A stretch of 64,000 nt of DNA from Athripsodes cinereus (taxonomy: Eukaryota > Arthropoda > Insecta > Trichoptera > Leptoceridae), in assembly GCA_947579605.1 (NCBI GenBank), contig OX388307.1, forward strand, positions 27,505,237 to 27,569,236. Direction: 5' to 3'. A program made the position numbers and the translations under genes. Below, piece after piece: positions 45,884 through 57,471 of this stretch. A model generated the notes under the pieces. It was not told the DNA's origin and did no database searches. It was given only the letters and a program-made list of their open reading frames with translations. Position 1 is the stretch's first letter; every line of letters begins with the position of its first letter.

Positions 45884-47213
45884 TAGGGATTGCAATCCAG
45901 CAAAGTGGGATCCCGGAATCCAGCGGGATCCGCGTTATTTTAGGGTCTGCGGGATCCCGCAAATGCTTGCGGATCCGCATGTGCGAATCCGCAAACTGAA
46001 GATTTTCCGAAAGTTGCCAACTAAAGGTGATACATATTTGCAAAAATACTTAAAGAAGAAACAGGAAAAGAATTATGCTTAATCCTAGATTGCTGCACTC
46101 GCTAAAACAGCTTGCTTGATATGTTAGAAAGATTTTAGTCCCAAAGTTTGCATTGAGAAGGCTCTCATCGACATAGCATCTGACATAAAATTGACGCACA
46201 AAATCAAAAACGTGATTGACAGCTTGCAGCCCTTTGGTTGTAAAGTATTATGCAGAAGAGAGTCTACACTAATAACGGCAGATATAACATTTCGATTTAT
46301 TTTAGAGAAACTAGAGAAGCTAGACACAGTATTAAGCGATGTACCTACTATCCGGGGCGCTGCGTGCAAGAGTGAAAGAAAGATGCAGTGAAATTACAGC
46401 TATGTTGATTTATTTTCCGCATCTTAAAAAATATGACTAAGAGTTGAAAACGTGCAATTCAATATTTGTAATGCCGAAAAAGAATAAGTTGCGGCAAGAA
46501 ATGATAAACATGTTACATCGAGTCATTATAGAAGACGCTCAAAATGTAGAATTTGTAGTTGCAGGTGATGTAATTGCAGATAATTGTCAACAGTCTCTAA
46601 ATGTGGAAAACAATTTAACTTTACAAATGGAATAAGAAATGCAGCAAGACAATGAAGATTACACTAAACAGACAGAAACTGGACAAGAGAAATGCTTCGA
46701 AAAAATATTGAAAAAAGAAATGGCAGCATTTAAAAGTGATGGAGTTAAAGAAAAGTATTTGAATTTGTTGCACGACTTTATCAATAAAAGTATCTAACCA
46801 ACAATTAGTGTGGGGGCAGAAAGAGCCTTTTCGGTCGCTGGCTACATATGTAGTTCCTTAAGAAGTATCTTGGAAGATAACACCATTAATGCTTTTTTTT
46901 TTAAAATCATTTTTCTAAAAAGAGAAGTGACTTTTCATTTGATATTTTAAAATTTGTTCCATAACACTTGATTGATTAGATAATGAATTAGTAAGACAAA
47001 TTAAAGACTAATAGTACCTACCTATAGTTAGTTATGTCAAATTCATATATGATAGTATAGTTATTTATGTTATATTCAATTATGTACAGTAAGATGTTGC
47101 TATTTTTTTGCAATTTTTAATAATCCAGCGGGATCCCGCGGGATCCCGCTGGATTGGAGTCAATCCAGCAGAAATCCCGCGGGATTGAAAACGGTGCGGG
47201 ATTGCAATCCCTA
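45884..47213 (+). mobile_element. hAT element remnant nested in the Tigger-like element
   Basis: The 8-bp duplication GTCCCAGC is exact (45876-45883 and 47214-47221). The ends are inverted TAGGGATTGCAATCC. Both subterminal parts carry repeated CGGGATCCCGC words. The interior plus strand has broken transposase, ending SVGAERAFSVAGYICSSLRS, the hAT dimerisation (hATC) motif. The element is 1.33 kb, far shorter than a full hAT. Confidence 0.94.
46190..46915 (+). pseudogene. hAT transposase C-terminal half, broken
   Basis: Open pieces 46191-46391 (KIKNVIDSLQPFGCKVLCRR...) and 46444-46635 are followed, after stops, by LKKEMAAFKSDGVKEKYLNL and ISVGAERAFSVAGYICSSLR. The last matches the 'p.Sv.aERaFSaag.i.s..Rs.L....vd.L.FL' end of hAT transposases. 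The first half of the protein and the zinc-finger end are gone. Confidence 0.82.
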
Positions 47214-49089
47214 GTCCCAGCCCCCAAAACGTCACCCCAGTTATTTTTGTTACGTGTTTTTGAATGAGAAAAATGTATTAATTGTTTTGAAATTTGGTTA
47301 CTATGTATACTTCTCATCGTGCAATAAATTATATTATCAATATTATTAATAAATGACAAATATTGTACAAAAATATAATAAAAGAGAATGTAAGGAAATA
47401 AATTAGATTTAAAGTGTTACTTTCACTTAATTTTCGTCCCGCTTTTCTCTTCACTGGTCTTTGCCTTTTTCGCCACGTTTTTCTCACCTTCACCTGTAGG
47501 CCGTTTAAGAAACATTTCCAAGGAGGTTTGTCTCTTACTCCCTCTCAGAATGTTCCGGAAATGATAAAGACAAGTGTCGTTAAATAGCTCGTATCTTAAA
47601 TTTTGCTCGTATTTCAAAGCAAAAAATCGCTCGATCGACGGCTCATATCTCAAAAAACTCGTATGATGGGGCACTCGTATGTCACGGTACCACTGTATTT
47701 CATAAAGCTTGCTAGGTATAGCTGCTCGTATATTTAAACAAAATAAAATTATAATATTTAAGTCAGAATTGTAAGACTTAATTCTAGGCTTGAAACATTG
47801 CTTGAAACAAATATTTCAATTTATAAATAATTCAAATTATGAAATCTCATATCGCACATTTAAAGGTAGAATAATATGCATGTATGATAACTTAATAATA
47901 AATTTATTCTAAAAAAGTGCCTTATTTGAATACAGCAACTCAAGAAGTTATTTAAATTAACCAATTTTTTCTTCAAGTGAAACATATTTTCTTGATTGTC
48001 GACTCCGTGGGCGGAATGTCGTGCAAAGACATTATTAATATCGTAATTTGAAAGATAAAAGTAAATTTGCTGTTCACCTTAGATGTTACGAAATTTCATA
48101 TTAAATACCAAAGTTCTACTGCTACGTATACACATTTCGAAATTGCACGTAATAAAATAATGTATTTCATAATTTACTTATTATTTGCGCAGTTGTTTCT
48201 ATGGGAAATTTCTGTGCCAAAATGTATAATTTTTTATCTTAGTTGTTCGTTGAAAGATTTGGTTTGACTGAATGATGAGAGAGGGATAAACAGTTTTTAT
48301 CAATTTAATCGTAAGATCAAATAATACTATATTCCACTTTTATTCATTTTGACAGAATATGATATTATAATTAAATAAAATTTTAAAAGTCACTATTTAA
48401 CTTATTATCAAAGTTCCTACAAGATTTATAGAATAGGTTAATTTTAGCACCTACGTATATGAGATTTTTTTTAAAAAAATCACCTATTTCGTTATAAATT
48501 ATGATGCTTTTGACTGAAATTTGTAGTCAAATTTTATTTTTTTTATTTATGAATGGTATCAAATACTTGTATGGAAAAAAATGTATTCAAAATATTTCTC
48601 ATTGCCACATTTTTTAAAAAGCCTATTCGACTGAAAAATCAACTGATTTATTAATTATTTACTTGAATTTTTATTGTAAAAATATTAGGTATGTTCGCTT
48701 TCGTGATAACGATGTGTACTTCTTACGAAATATTTTTTCATTTATAAATTTGAAATATTTTTAATGCTTCGTTACTTTTACAGTACTCATGCGGATTCGT
48801 CTGATATATTATTTGTTATTGCCTACTGAATCGATTGATTGAGTATGATTGTAAATTCTTTAAGAAATTGTCTGAAACACTGTACCCCATTCCATTGACA
48901 TAAAAATATATTTTATGTTTAATTGTTCAATATTATTATATAAAAAATACATCAGATATATTTTCCTTCCTCATGTGTAACCTCACATTAACAAATAATA
49001 TGAATGCAGTCAACCTTAAATCCGTTGATGTGAATGAACTCCGAATGGATTGAACCTTCGATTAAATTTACATACACACATACATCTTC

Positions 49090-49680
49090 TTCCCCTTGTC
49101 CTAGTTGGGCCGGAGGCCCATTGCGCCTAGGTACCTCCTCCAGAAATCCCTGTTCACCGCTGCTTCCAGGACCTCTGGCCACTCCATACCAAGCCTTTGA
49201 ACACACAAGTTCAACACCTGCCCTTGCCAACTTCTTCTAGGGCGGCCCACCGGTTTTCTGACCTCTCCCACAGCCTCTAAAGATCTAAGTGGTAGTCTGT
49301 CTTCTCGCATGCGGAGAACGTGACCCAGTCATCGCAACTGCGACCTCTCTATATCCACCTTGAGAGCCTCACGAACATACGTATTCCTTATACGGTCCCT
49401 CCAGTCTCTTTTTCCGCTGCCTGTGACCTTGATCTCATGCTCTCCGCGAGCATCCAAATCTGGTGTCCGTATGTGAGGATAGTACGGTACATTGTCTTAA
49501 ATATGGCCATTTTCGTCCGTTGGATCAACTCGGATTTACATATTATTGGGTTTCTGAGAGCTTTCAGCACATTTCTATGGACGCTCTTTGTCGACCATCT
49601 GCTATGAACTATAATCAAAGGTATTTGAATGTCGAGATCTGTTTGAGTTGGGCCCCGTTCACGTGTACCGCACACTGCAT
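49090..49680 (-). mobile_element. LINE reverse-transcriptase remnant, frameshifted
   Basis: Minus strand, upstream frame (49388-49675): TDLDIQIPLIIVHSRWSTKS, KMAIFKTMYRTILTYGHQIW and ESMRSRSQAAEKE, matching 'k..iy.t.i.pil.YGse.W.l.....srlqa.Em'. Another frame (49101-49310) gives MREDRLPLRSLEAV, GRPRRSWQGQV, LEAAVNRDFWRR, the C-terminal end of the same polyprotein. At least one frameshift separates them. Confidence 0.85.
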
Positions 49681-51894
49681 TTAATATTTTTCAATTTTAA
49701 TTCAGTTAAAATAAAATGTTGTTTATTACTGTAAACTATTGTAGTAAGCATAGAAGATAGTGGAGACGTAAAGCCAAACTGTAAAATCTTCCCAAATAAA
49801 AATCGAAGCATTTCACTTTTTTCCTCTATACGAGAGAGACCTACATACATCATACCTTAATATCTTCTGAAATATCTAGTCAAAGACTCCTCGGATATCT
49901 AGCACATTAATACCAGAAATATCCTCACTGTCAAATCGCCGCTTTGGGAATCTTTAATACTATTAATCTCTTTTCAGTATCACTTTTTGGAAGAAAGTAA
50001 ATTTATAAAGAAAAACACAAAACTAGGACAATAAGAACGTTAAATAAATTATCAAATTTAAAACAATAAAATTATTATAAATAATTAAAAGACAAATTTT
50101 AATTTCTATTGAAAAAATGGAAATATTGATCTTATATTCAAGTTGGTGAATTACAGAACGCTGAGGTAAGGTGTATTGAGACTTGTGTTTAGGCGTTCAA
50201 ATTCAAAGGGCGCAAACCAGAGATTTACTAGTGCCGCTTGCATGATGTGGGAACCGTAATCTTTCCTAAAAGAATATCTCTCACTTCCAAATCTACTCTC
50301 CCCAAAGATTATTAGACGAGTGAAAAAGAGAATGCAGTACGCGCCACCATCGCAATGGCCAGAACCAACGTTAAGACTCTCCCACGTCAGATGGAGGTGA
50401 ACTCGGCTGACGTAGAAGCTCCCAACGAAATACTCACACATTCACAAGCACCAAATATTCCTTCAGGTTCCTCGAGCATTTCAGAACCCCTTTTCCTTCA
50501 AACCAAATTAATTTTGGGGTATTTTCATTCAATATCATCTAACATAACATCTCTAGCATCACGGAGCGAGCACCCCCATTTCCGTAATGTAGTTAAAAAT
50601 GTAGGAATAATCAGAGGGTAGTTAAGTCTGAGATTTGTCTTAATACTACCTGAAATTAAAAATACTTTGTCTTAATACTACTTGAGAGTAGCTTAATGTT
50701 TCCTACTTGCAAAGGTTGTCTAAAGTTTTCCCAAAAAGTATAGCTTTACCTTATTCTTGAAAACTGAACAAGGGCGATTATGTTTCATTTTGAGACATAA
50801 CATTTTTGTTCCTCTTCTGAAAAATAAGCTGAAAGGACAGCAAAAAACATTATATTCTTTTCTACTCCTAGTGCTTTAGTACTTAATTGTATTTCTATGA
50901 AAGTAGTCTTTAATGCAGTGAGATTGTCAGTATAGTTACTAGGTATCTAAAAAGACAATTCAATGCAATCATATTTCTTCCAGTTTTTACATCAATGATG
51001 TAGATATTATTGTACATAAATACTTATTAATGTCTACTATTTTATTCACTTCAGATTTATGTTATTGATGAATCTGTATTTTCTTGATCCTAATTGAATG
51101 TGAATGGATCTTTTTACGCTAAGGCACATTCTTTATCATGTATTCGATCAAAAGAACAAATTTGAAAGTATTGTTTCATCCACAATTCTTTTAATGTGAA
51201 TATCATATAGATTATACTTGAAATTTTACATACCATACATAGATTATGTAAGTACATTGAGTGATTCGTTACAACGTGTGATTACAACGTATGTGTATTA
51301 ATTTACTTTTCACTTCCGTCTCAAAGCAATCAATTTCGTAATATGTTTTTGCAGGGACGTATATTAAGATAGTATGTATTTTACCCAACAGCTGCGTATA
51401 TCAAAAAAATACCAAAAGAAATCGGTTCATTAACAAAATATTTATTCAATTCCAAATAAAACAAATATTTCTCGATAACTCACAAAAAGTACAATAAAAA
51501 TGTAAAAATAACGTCATATATCATTTTTTTATTATTATTATTTAGGCATTCCACCCAGTTTTGAGTGAGTTTGCTTATTATATACGTTATATATACGTTA
51601 TATAGCTACGTTATATAAAATCATCTTTACCGCACCAAAGCATCTCTCGTGATATTTTTAATGAGTTCTGTTAGCTGCTGAATAAAAGCTCACCAGAAAA
51701 TGGAACATACAAACCAGTGACTAAAGTATAATCATTCAATTGTCGACGTGATCAAAAAAGGTTGAATTCTTCTTTCGTATATTGAATTCTGGCAAATTCT
51801 AGTTAGGCTCTCAGATCCCATAAAGTCTAATTCAATCAGTCACATATTTGATACAAACCTTGAACTTATCTTATTAATTTCTTTTTTCTAACAG

Positions 51895-52192
51895 ATACGA
51901 GAAGTTCGACATGAAAATCTATTGCAATTTATCGGAGCTTGCGTGGAGAACGGACATCTAGCCATCGTCAGTCCATATTGTGCAAGAGGAAGCCTGAAGG
52001 ATGTGTTAGCCAACAGAGATTTGCATTTAGATGGAATGTTTGTCTCTTCACTTGTAAGCGACCTTCTGAAAGGAATGGTCTATTTGCATGATAGTGAGAT
52101 TGTCTCACATGGGAATCTTAACTCCAGTAATTGTCTTATAGACAGCAGATGGGTCTTACAAATAGCAGATTATGGACTTCACGAATTTAAAG
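51895..52192 (+). CDS. Receptor guanylate cyclase exon 10 (kinase-homology domain core)
   Basis: Acceptor TTCTAACAG, donor GTAAGT; enters phase 0, leaves phase 1; about 99 codons, the longest exon. It carries IREVRHENLLQFIGACVE, the hinge region YCARGSLKDVL, GMVYLHDSEIVSHGNLNSSN and LQIADYGLHEF. The catalytic-loop HRD Asp is replaced (HGNLNSSNC) and DFG reads DYG, the usual pseudokinase signature of receptor guanylate cyclases. The domain therefore probably binds ATP or acts as a scaffold rather than phosphorylating protein (inference from family). Confidence 0.97.
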
Positions 52193-53034
52193 GTAAGTCT
52201 CACATTTATTAAAAGTTCAGAAAAAGTAATAAAATATTACTTAAAAACTATGTATTATGAAGTTTGTGTACCAGTGAAACATGTAGGTACGTATTAGATC
52301 CTTCATTAATCTGAAGTTATTGAGATGATCTCGATGTAATGTCACTTATATTTAGACATGGAACAAAGCCACTATCGAGAAAACTCGTTACTCGTATGAC
52401 AAAATAACATTATTCTTATTAATTCCATGGAGCGGGAACATGTAACTACTAGAAGTTAAAATGAAGAATATTTTAAGAAAATCAGATAAGGTAAAGTATT
52501 TAAATAAGTTAGCTATTAAGTTATTACTATTTCTGTCATATCTAACTTTAAATTTAGATAAAAAAAATATTGGAGATGACACGTGAATTCATTTCATTTT
52601 TATAGTATTTCAGGTATAATTAAAGATGAGGACTTTTTAATAGTTGTCAAATTAAAATTTAAAATATTCTTTTACATTAATTTCATATAAAATTATTTCG
52701 TGTGCTTACAATCTGTTATCTTTTGTTGATTTCCTAAAGTAAATCTCATCAACAAAACAAATTGTTTTAATTTCCGCTTGACTAACATGAGTAACAAATT
52801 AATTACGCCGTCTTAACATTCTGTTTTCATTTTCTGTGCAATTCTCAGAAGACTAATCAGATAAATAATTATTCTTTTCGACAATGTACAAGACATTACA
52901 AAGAGAATACTTCCTTGTTTTCCTAATCTTGTGTTTATTTGAGTAAATTGTTTTAAATGCTGTAATTAACCTAGAACTACTATCACACTAATTGTATTAA
53001 TTGATATAAGCGTTTTGTTCTACTTCTTCTTCTT

Positions 53035-53210
53035 ATGGGTAATACCCGTCATATTCGTATCTCAAAGTCCCGCAGCCATGAGATCGCGTCGTCCGACCCT
53101 AAACTAAGTACTTGCAACCCGCCATCGTATGAATATCGGGGACATAATTATGTTCACCACGTGGTCTGTTGTTTGGTCAGCACCACACACACATAACGGA
53201 GAGTTTTGTT
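53035..53210 (-). mobile_element. LINE Cys-rich C-terminal scrap
   Basis: The minus strand, with a frame change, reads LCVCGADQTTDHVV and WRVASTYFRVGRRDLMAAGL, like the 'C.CG..qT..Hvv..Cp' plus short end of a jockey/CR1-type LINE. Confidence 0.6.
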
Positions 53211-53345
53211 CTACTATAGATTAAACAATATGAGAAAGACGTATTTCGCCTTCTTTGGTCATTATAAACTTAGGTCATGATTGATAATGACCTAAGAAGT
53301 CGAAATACGTCTATCTCGTGGTGTTTATTAATCTATAGTAAAATG
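53211..53345. repeat. Foldback element with GAAATACGTCT arms
   Basis: CTACTATAGATTAA ... AGACGTATTTCG ... CTTTGGTCATTAT on the left is mirrored by ATAATGACCTAAGAAG, CGAAATACGTCTATCTCG and TTAATCTATAGTA on the right. Arms are about 60 bp, with a loop of about 15 bp. Confidence 0.85.
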
Positions 53346-53409
53346 AAACACAATGGTCAAAAAATTTCCAATTATGAAATTTTACTACTTGTATACGAAT
53401 TGTGTAAGG

Positions 53410-53596
53410 CAGTGATTCCCAAAGTTGACTGGGCTCCGACCCATTTAGGAAAATTTCCCATCTTGAGACCCACCTTTTAGCTGTCTTAGAGAAAAGAAGT
53501 CATAAATATTGGTAATACTCAGATTCTCTAGAAGGGAGTCATGGAACTACTTAATGCTCAGGGCCCACTCAATATTCGCTAGTTTTGGAAACGCTG
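53410..53596. mobile_element. Short hAT-type MITE (187 bp)
   Basis: The ends are CAGTGATTCCCAAA and (reverse complement of right) CAGCGTTTCCAAAA. Flanks GTGTAAGG and GTGTAGAG agree at 6 of 8 positions, as expected of an old hAT duplication. The interior keeps GACCCA / GGGCCCACT words typical of this kind of hAT MITE. Confidence 0.7.
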
Positions 53597-54638
53597 GTGT
53601 AGAGTAAATTGACAATGACTTTGTAAGTCAAAACCAGGTTACCGTACCCCATTTAATGAAATTCGTTCTTCTGCGGTCCACCCCCCCACCCCCCCCTTCA
53701 TGCCATCGCTTTCCACGACAGTCCTTACCCGCTGATGGCGCTATTATAGGAATGGCGCAAAATATTGCGAAAAAGAGTCGTCTGTACCATCGGGTACCTT
53801 GTGAGTGGAAAAAACGGTGATGTCTTTGACCAATTATCATGGAATAATCTCTCAACATGACCCAGTCAGAATTATACAAAAGAGACTACAGATCTTTACT
53901 GACAAAATTTTTCAAGAAAAACTAGTATCGATCAAAATTTCTTCATCTTCTCAACCCACTCCCGTCCACTCCTAGACGAAGACCTCCTCAATATGAACTT
54001 TCCTTAATTAATCAAAGGTTTCAGAAAAACACGTGCAACGTTAGAAAATCGATATATTTTGAACTTATATGTTAAAGTTTTGATGGTAATATTTGATAAT
54101 GAAAATTTACTATAAGGGTTTCATACCAAGAATATAATTTCTTAAAATTCATCCCTTTATTTCCAAGTTTCTAACCGAAGCGTAATTTGTTTTTATTCAT
54201 ATAAACGCACCGTGAATGACATTATAATGAACCTGAAGATAATTAAATTACATTAAAGCTGCTTTCATGATTGTATAATATTTTTGAAAAATATATATGA
54301 TCTGTCTTATAAGCTTTAAAATATGACTTATACATTTTTTAACGTTTTGCTTTTTAAACATTCAATTAATTCATATTTTTCTTCAACAGCATTTCGTTTA
54401 CGTGTAAAAAAAATCATATTTTTTATTTAATTAGTCAATTATTAGCAAAATTTTTTATAATCTAAAAAGCCTTTGAGTTAAAATTTTATATAATTTTTAA
54501 TTTCATTTGAAGCCTACACCTTGAAAAAATCTTAACCTACTTTAAAATTTATATGGATATTCCACGATGATAAAAATATCTAAATTAAACATAATTTATT
54601 TTTGAAACTAATTAATAAAATTTCACTCTTTTTCACAG

Positions 54639-54830
54639 CTGGACAAGAGGAACCTGACGGAGCCTTAAGAGAGGAGCGTCGTGCTTTATGGAAAGCTCCT
54701 GAACTTTTAAGAAGTCCTGCACCGCCTCCAAGAGGGACCCAAAAAGGAGATGTGTACTCCTTCTCTATAGTTTTATATGAAATCATAGGAAGAGCTGGTC
54801 CTTGGGGACATACTGATCTTTCTAATGCTG
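54639..54830 (+). CDS. Receptor guanylate cyclase exon 11 (kinase-homology domain, C-lobe)
   Basis: Acceptor TTTCACAG, donor GTAAAT; phase 1 both sides, 64 codons. The motif [12 protein letters not shown] is the receptor cyclase version of the kinase APE motif ('lLW.APELLR'). [18 protein letters not shown] matches the conserved 'g.[12 protein letters not shown].Ei', and the exon ends [13 protein letters not shown]. The donor is not the strongest (GTAAAT), but the join to exon 12 is exact. Confidence 0.96.
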
Positions 54831-54935
54831 GTAAATATTATATTTTTTCTAATATATAAATGTATATTAATTCTGATTATGTGAATGCATCAAGTTATTT
54901 TTTTAACGAAGTAAATCACTTTGGCTACCTTTGTT

Positions 54936-55061
54936 CGAAAACCAGTTTAGATGTCAGTTACAATTAGCTACAACGTTATCATTTTAACTGTACTTGCATC
55001 ACTTGCATCATCAAACAATATGAACTTGCACTATTTTAACTGACATCTAAACTAGTTTTCG
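54936..55061. repeat. Inverted repeat, 25-bp arms
   Basis: CGAAAACCAGTTTAGATGTC ... AGTTA at 54936-54960 is mirrored by TAACT ... GACATCTAAACTAGTTTTCG at 55037-55061 with one mismatch. No coding potential. Confidence 0.8.
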
Positions 55062-55123
55062 ATATGATAAATTCTAAACTAAAGTAAAGATATCTAATAA
55101 AGATTTGGTATTTTTTATATATC

Positions 55124-55310
55124 AATAATAATAATAATAATAATTTATTTATCAAAAAAATATTTACAGAACAGAGTATAACAATTTTTTTCACTATTTA
55201 AATTCACATTTATGAACTCAATATTACCTCACTGGATTTGCACCCGTATCGAGGTAATATTTATTATAACAACTACAAAAAAAAATACCATAAAAATAAC
55301 AAAAATTCAC
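55124..55310 (-). repeat. AAT microsatellite and A-rich LINE-like tail
   Basis: (AAT)n at about 55124-55143, then TTTATTTATCAAAAAAATATTTACAG. The layout looks like a minus-oriented LINE 3' end with its terminal simple repeat. Confidence 0.45.
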
Positions 55311-55922
55311 ATAAGCAAATAAGAAAAAGGCTTCACATCGGAATGCTACACAGCAGACTCTCAGACTCGTCCAGTCCCAAATTGAGGAGAAAAGAGTAAA
55401 TCATAGTCTTCGTCATAACACTTCTCTTTGTACCTTGAATCCTCTGTAGTACAATATTATTCGTACATTTTTGTTTAAAACCTTCCTTATTTCCTGATGG
55501 CAAGCTGAAACTTGTATACGGTTTTCTATCCATAAGGTGGTTTTCAAAATCGACTAAACGAGAGATGTTAGAACTACTAAGAGAAATAGAACTGTGCCGT
55601 AAATGATTATAAACTATACAGAAATTAGTTTAAGCTTCGATCATTCTTAGTTGGGTAGAAATTACAATAAATTAACAGTAAATAATATACAATAAATGAT
55701 ATGCCAAACCACAAAATAAAAAAATACTGAACTTTTCTCACCTTCGTAAACATTGCAACATCTTTCCTGTTTCCTGCTAAAGGAAGTTTGCATGGTCTGC
55801 TGGTTTTGTACATGGGTAATAATCTGTTGAGTAATATTCTTGAGATCTATTATTTAATGTAAATTTAACACATGAAACAACTATATAAGGCTTAGAAAAG
55901 ACAACGTCACCTCATTTGGTAG

Positions 55923-55996
55923 TGCCCCGGACGGGACTTGAACCCGCACTCCCATCTTGTCGCGAGATGTGTTTTATCCAATTAAGCTACCGGGCG
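55923..55996 (-). tRNA. tRNA-like sequence (pseudogene or SINE head)
   Basis: Read on minus: an A box TAGCTTAATTGG, an anticodon stem CATCT/AGATG with loop CGCGACA (nominal anticodon CGA), a T arm GCGGG-TTCAAGT-CCCGT (B box GGTTCAAGTCC) and an acceptor CCGGGGCA. Against a working tRNA: the first two acceptor pairs do not match, position 33 is G rather than U, and a CGA anticodon would mean tRNA-Ser but there is no long variable arm. A decayed tRNA or the head of a tRNA-derived SINE is the better reading. Confidence 0.6.
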
Positions 55997-56501
55997 ACCT
56001 ACCAGAGGCTCCGATATTCTCTCTTATAAACCCCAATGATAGCTTCATGTGTAGGTATTGTTCTGGGATACCTAGTATAGGTACCACATGCTGGATACTT
56101 CCAAGTGTAGGTAGATAGGATCGTACCTATCGTTTATAACCTACTTATATGTTTTATTCCTAGCGACATCTATCTATATTTATAATCATTTTTTGGTTCT
56201 GTATCATGACTTGATACGATTTATTATTTAAGTTTGAGGTCTGTGTGTAGATTGATGCAATGTTTCATAACACCTTCCGTAAATTTATTTATTAGTTAAT
56301 TGAATTGGCCAAACGACTGCCACTTTTAGAAACAAAAAACTTATTAAGGATACAAAAAAACTAGATATGTATATGTACATAATTCGATTAGAATACATGC
56401 GATTTCATACTGAAACTTTCAGCACTAATAGTTATTCAAGCAATAAATGTTTTGGACTTCAGGCTATAAATTTAATTAAGTGTCCAAACTTTCACACATA
56501 G

Positions 56502-56688
56502 AAATTCTCGGCCGAGTACGTCATCCCATAGACAGAGTATACTTCCGACCTCCTCTGGGACCACTAACGGCTTTAGGGACAGCCCACTACGTGCTGCTCT
56601 GTATGGAGGCTTGTTGGCACGAGGAACCTGAACAGAGACCTGATATCAGATTTGTGAGGGTCAGACTTAAGGAGATGCAACAAGGATT
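56502..56688 (+). CDS. Receptor guanylate cyclase exon 12 (end of kinase-homology domain)
   Basis: Enters phase 1, leaves phase 2. I chose the acceptor at CACACATAG (exon starts 56502) because it gives EILGRVRHPIDRVYFRPPLG, the family motif 'eii.rv......pfRP'. The nearer-looking TTCAG at 56458-56462 would bring an early in-frame TAA. The exon continues MEACWHEEPEQRPDIRFVR, with the kinase 'C W...P..RP.f' signature. The donor is GTAAGT within GGATTGTAAGT. Confidence 0.95.
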
Positions 56689-57010
56689 GTAAGTAATTCT
56701 CTTCTTTCACTGTAGTTACAACTGTATATCTTAATATCTCAATTTAGTATTCTAGATGTACCATATAAAAATGTTTATCATTCCCATAGCACTATTTTGA
56801 ACAAGTATAATATGAGTACCTATATACATATTTTTAGTACTTGACACAAGGAAATATATTAAATCATGAAATTTGTAACACTTTTATCTAAAATGAATGT
56901 CAAAATTGTTTTTTTTTTAATAAATTCTATTTTGAAAGACTAAAAATAAATCATATTTGCTATTTTTTATTGTCATATACATGCATTATATAATTCTTTT
57001 ATTTTCTCAG

Positions 57011-57151
57011 GAAACCCAACATCTTTGACAACATGCTAGCTATGATGGAAAAATACGCATACAATCTTGAAGGACTCGTTGCTGAAAGAACTGAACAGCT
57101 GACTCAGGAGAAGAAAAGGACAGATCAACTACTACATAGAATGCTACCCAA
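57011..57151 (+). CDS. Receptor guanylate cyclase exon 13 (signalling helix linker)
   Basis: Acceptor TTTCTCAG, donor GTAAGG; phase 2 both sides, 47 codons. It encodes KPNIFDNMLAMMEKYAYNLE and then GLVAERTEQLTQEKKRTDQL followed by LHRMLP. This is the conserved helical linker ('nimD.ml.mmekYa.nLE.lv.eRt..l..Ek.ktd.LL..mLP') that couples the kinase-homology and cyclase domains and helps dimerise the enzyme. It is among the most conserved parts of all receptor guanylate cyclases. Confidence 0.97.
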
Positions 57152-57347
57152 GTAAGGAAATAAAAATTGTTCTTTCCATGTCATGAATATGTGCCATAAG
57201 TTCCTCATCACTAAATTGAAAATGTTGCATTTCTTTAACAAGACAGTCGAAAATTCAGAGACAAAAGTGAGAAACCTGACCAAGCAAAAAGAATTAGTGA
57301 AATTTTATTCTACGTTTTATTTAATGTTTTTTTTCATGCTTTTTCAG

Positions 57348-57471
57348 GACAGTGGCCGAGGCCCTAAAGCGAGGAGAACCGGTTCAGGCTGAAAGCTTCA
57401 ACTGTGTGACGATCTACTTCAGCGATATAGTTGGTTTTACTGAAATGTCTGCAGACAGTACTCCAATGCAG
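57348..57471 (+). CDS. Receptor guanylate cyclase exon 14 (start of cyclase catalytic domain)
   Basis: Acceptor TTTTTCAG, donor GTAAGA; enters phase 2, leaves phase 0. It reads [20 protein letters not shown] followed by [28 protein letters not shown] is the class III nucleotide cyclase motif, and its Asp is the first metal-binding residue. The intron before it is only 196 bp and the one after is 5.0 kb. Confidence 0.97.

Larger units (their letters stand above)
45762..47695 (-). mobile_element. Tigger/pogo-like DNA transposon remnant, split by a hAT element
   Basis: The ends CAGTGATACCTCGACGTATG and (reverse complement of the right end) CAGTGGTACCGTGACATACG are inverted repeats, each flanked by TA (45760-45761, 47696-47697). 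On the minus strand 47423-47674 contains LFNDTCLYHFRNILRGSKRQ and TSLEMFLKRPTGE, very like the C-terminal end of Tigger/pogo transposases ('...HFR.il..r..q.sLd.Flvk'). The catalytic core is absent. Confidence 0.88.
45355..51894. other. Intron 9 of the cyclase gene (6.5 kb)
   Basis: Phase-0 intron. It holds the nested Tigger/hAT pair (45762-47695) and a minus-strand LINE reverse-transcriptase remnant (about 49090-49680). 47710-48970 and 49860-51890 look like unremarkable AT-rich sequence. The ORF at 50355-50621 overlaps one on the other strand and is not recognisable. Confidence 0.75.
52193..54638. other. Intron 10 of the cyclase gene (2.4 kb)
   Basis: Phase-1 intron. It holds a LINE scrap (53035-53210), an inverted repeat (53211-53345), a hAT-type MITE (53410-53596) and a C-rich tract (about 53681-53696). 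52200-53000 and 53890-54630 show nothing recognisable. Confidence 0.75.
54831..56501. other. Intron 11 of the cyclase gene (1.7 kb)
   Basis: Phase-1 intron. It holds a short inverted repeat (54936-55061), an AAT microsatellite (about 55124-55143) followed by an A-rich LINE-like tail, and a tRNA-like sequence on the minus strand (55923-55996). Confidence 0.8.

Noticed and set aside
56461..56501. Acceptor TTCAG just upstream of exon 12
   Set aside because: It would add an in-frame TAA shortly after; the CATAG acceptor gives the conserved EILGRV join.
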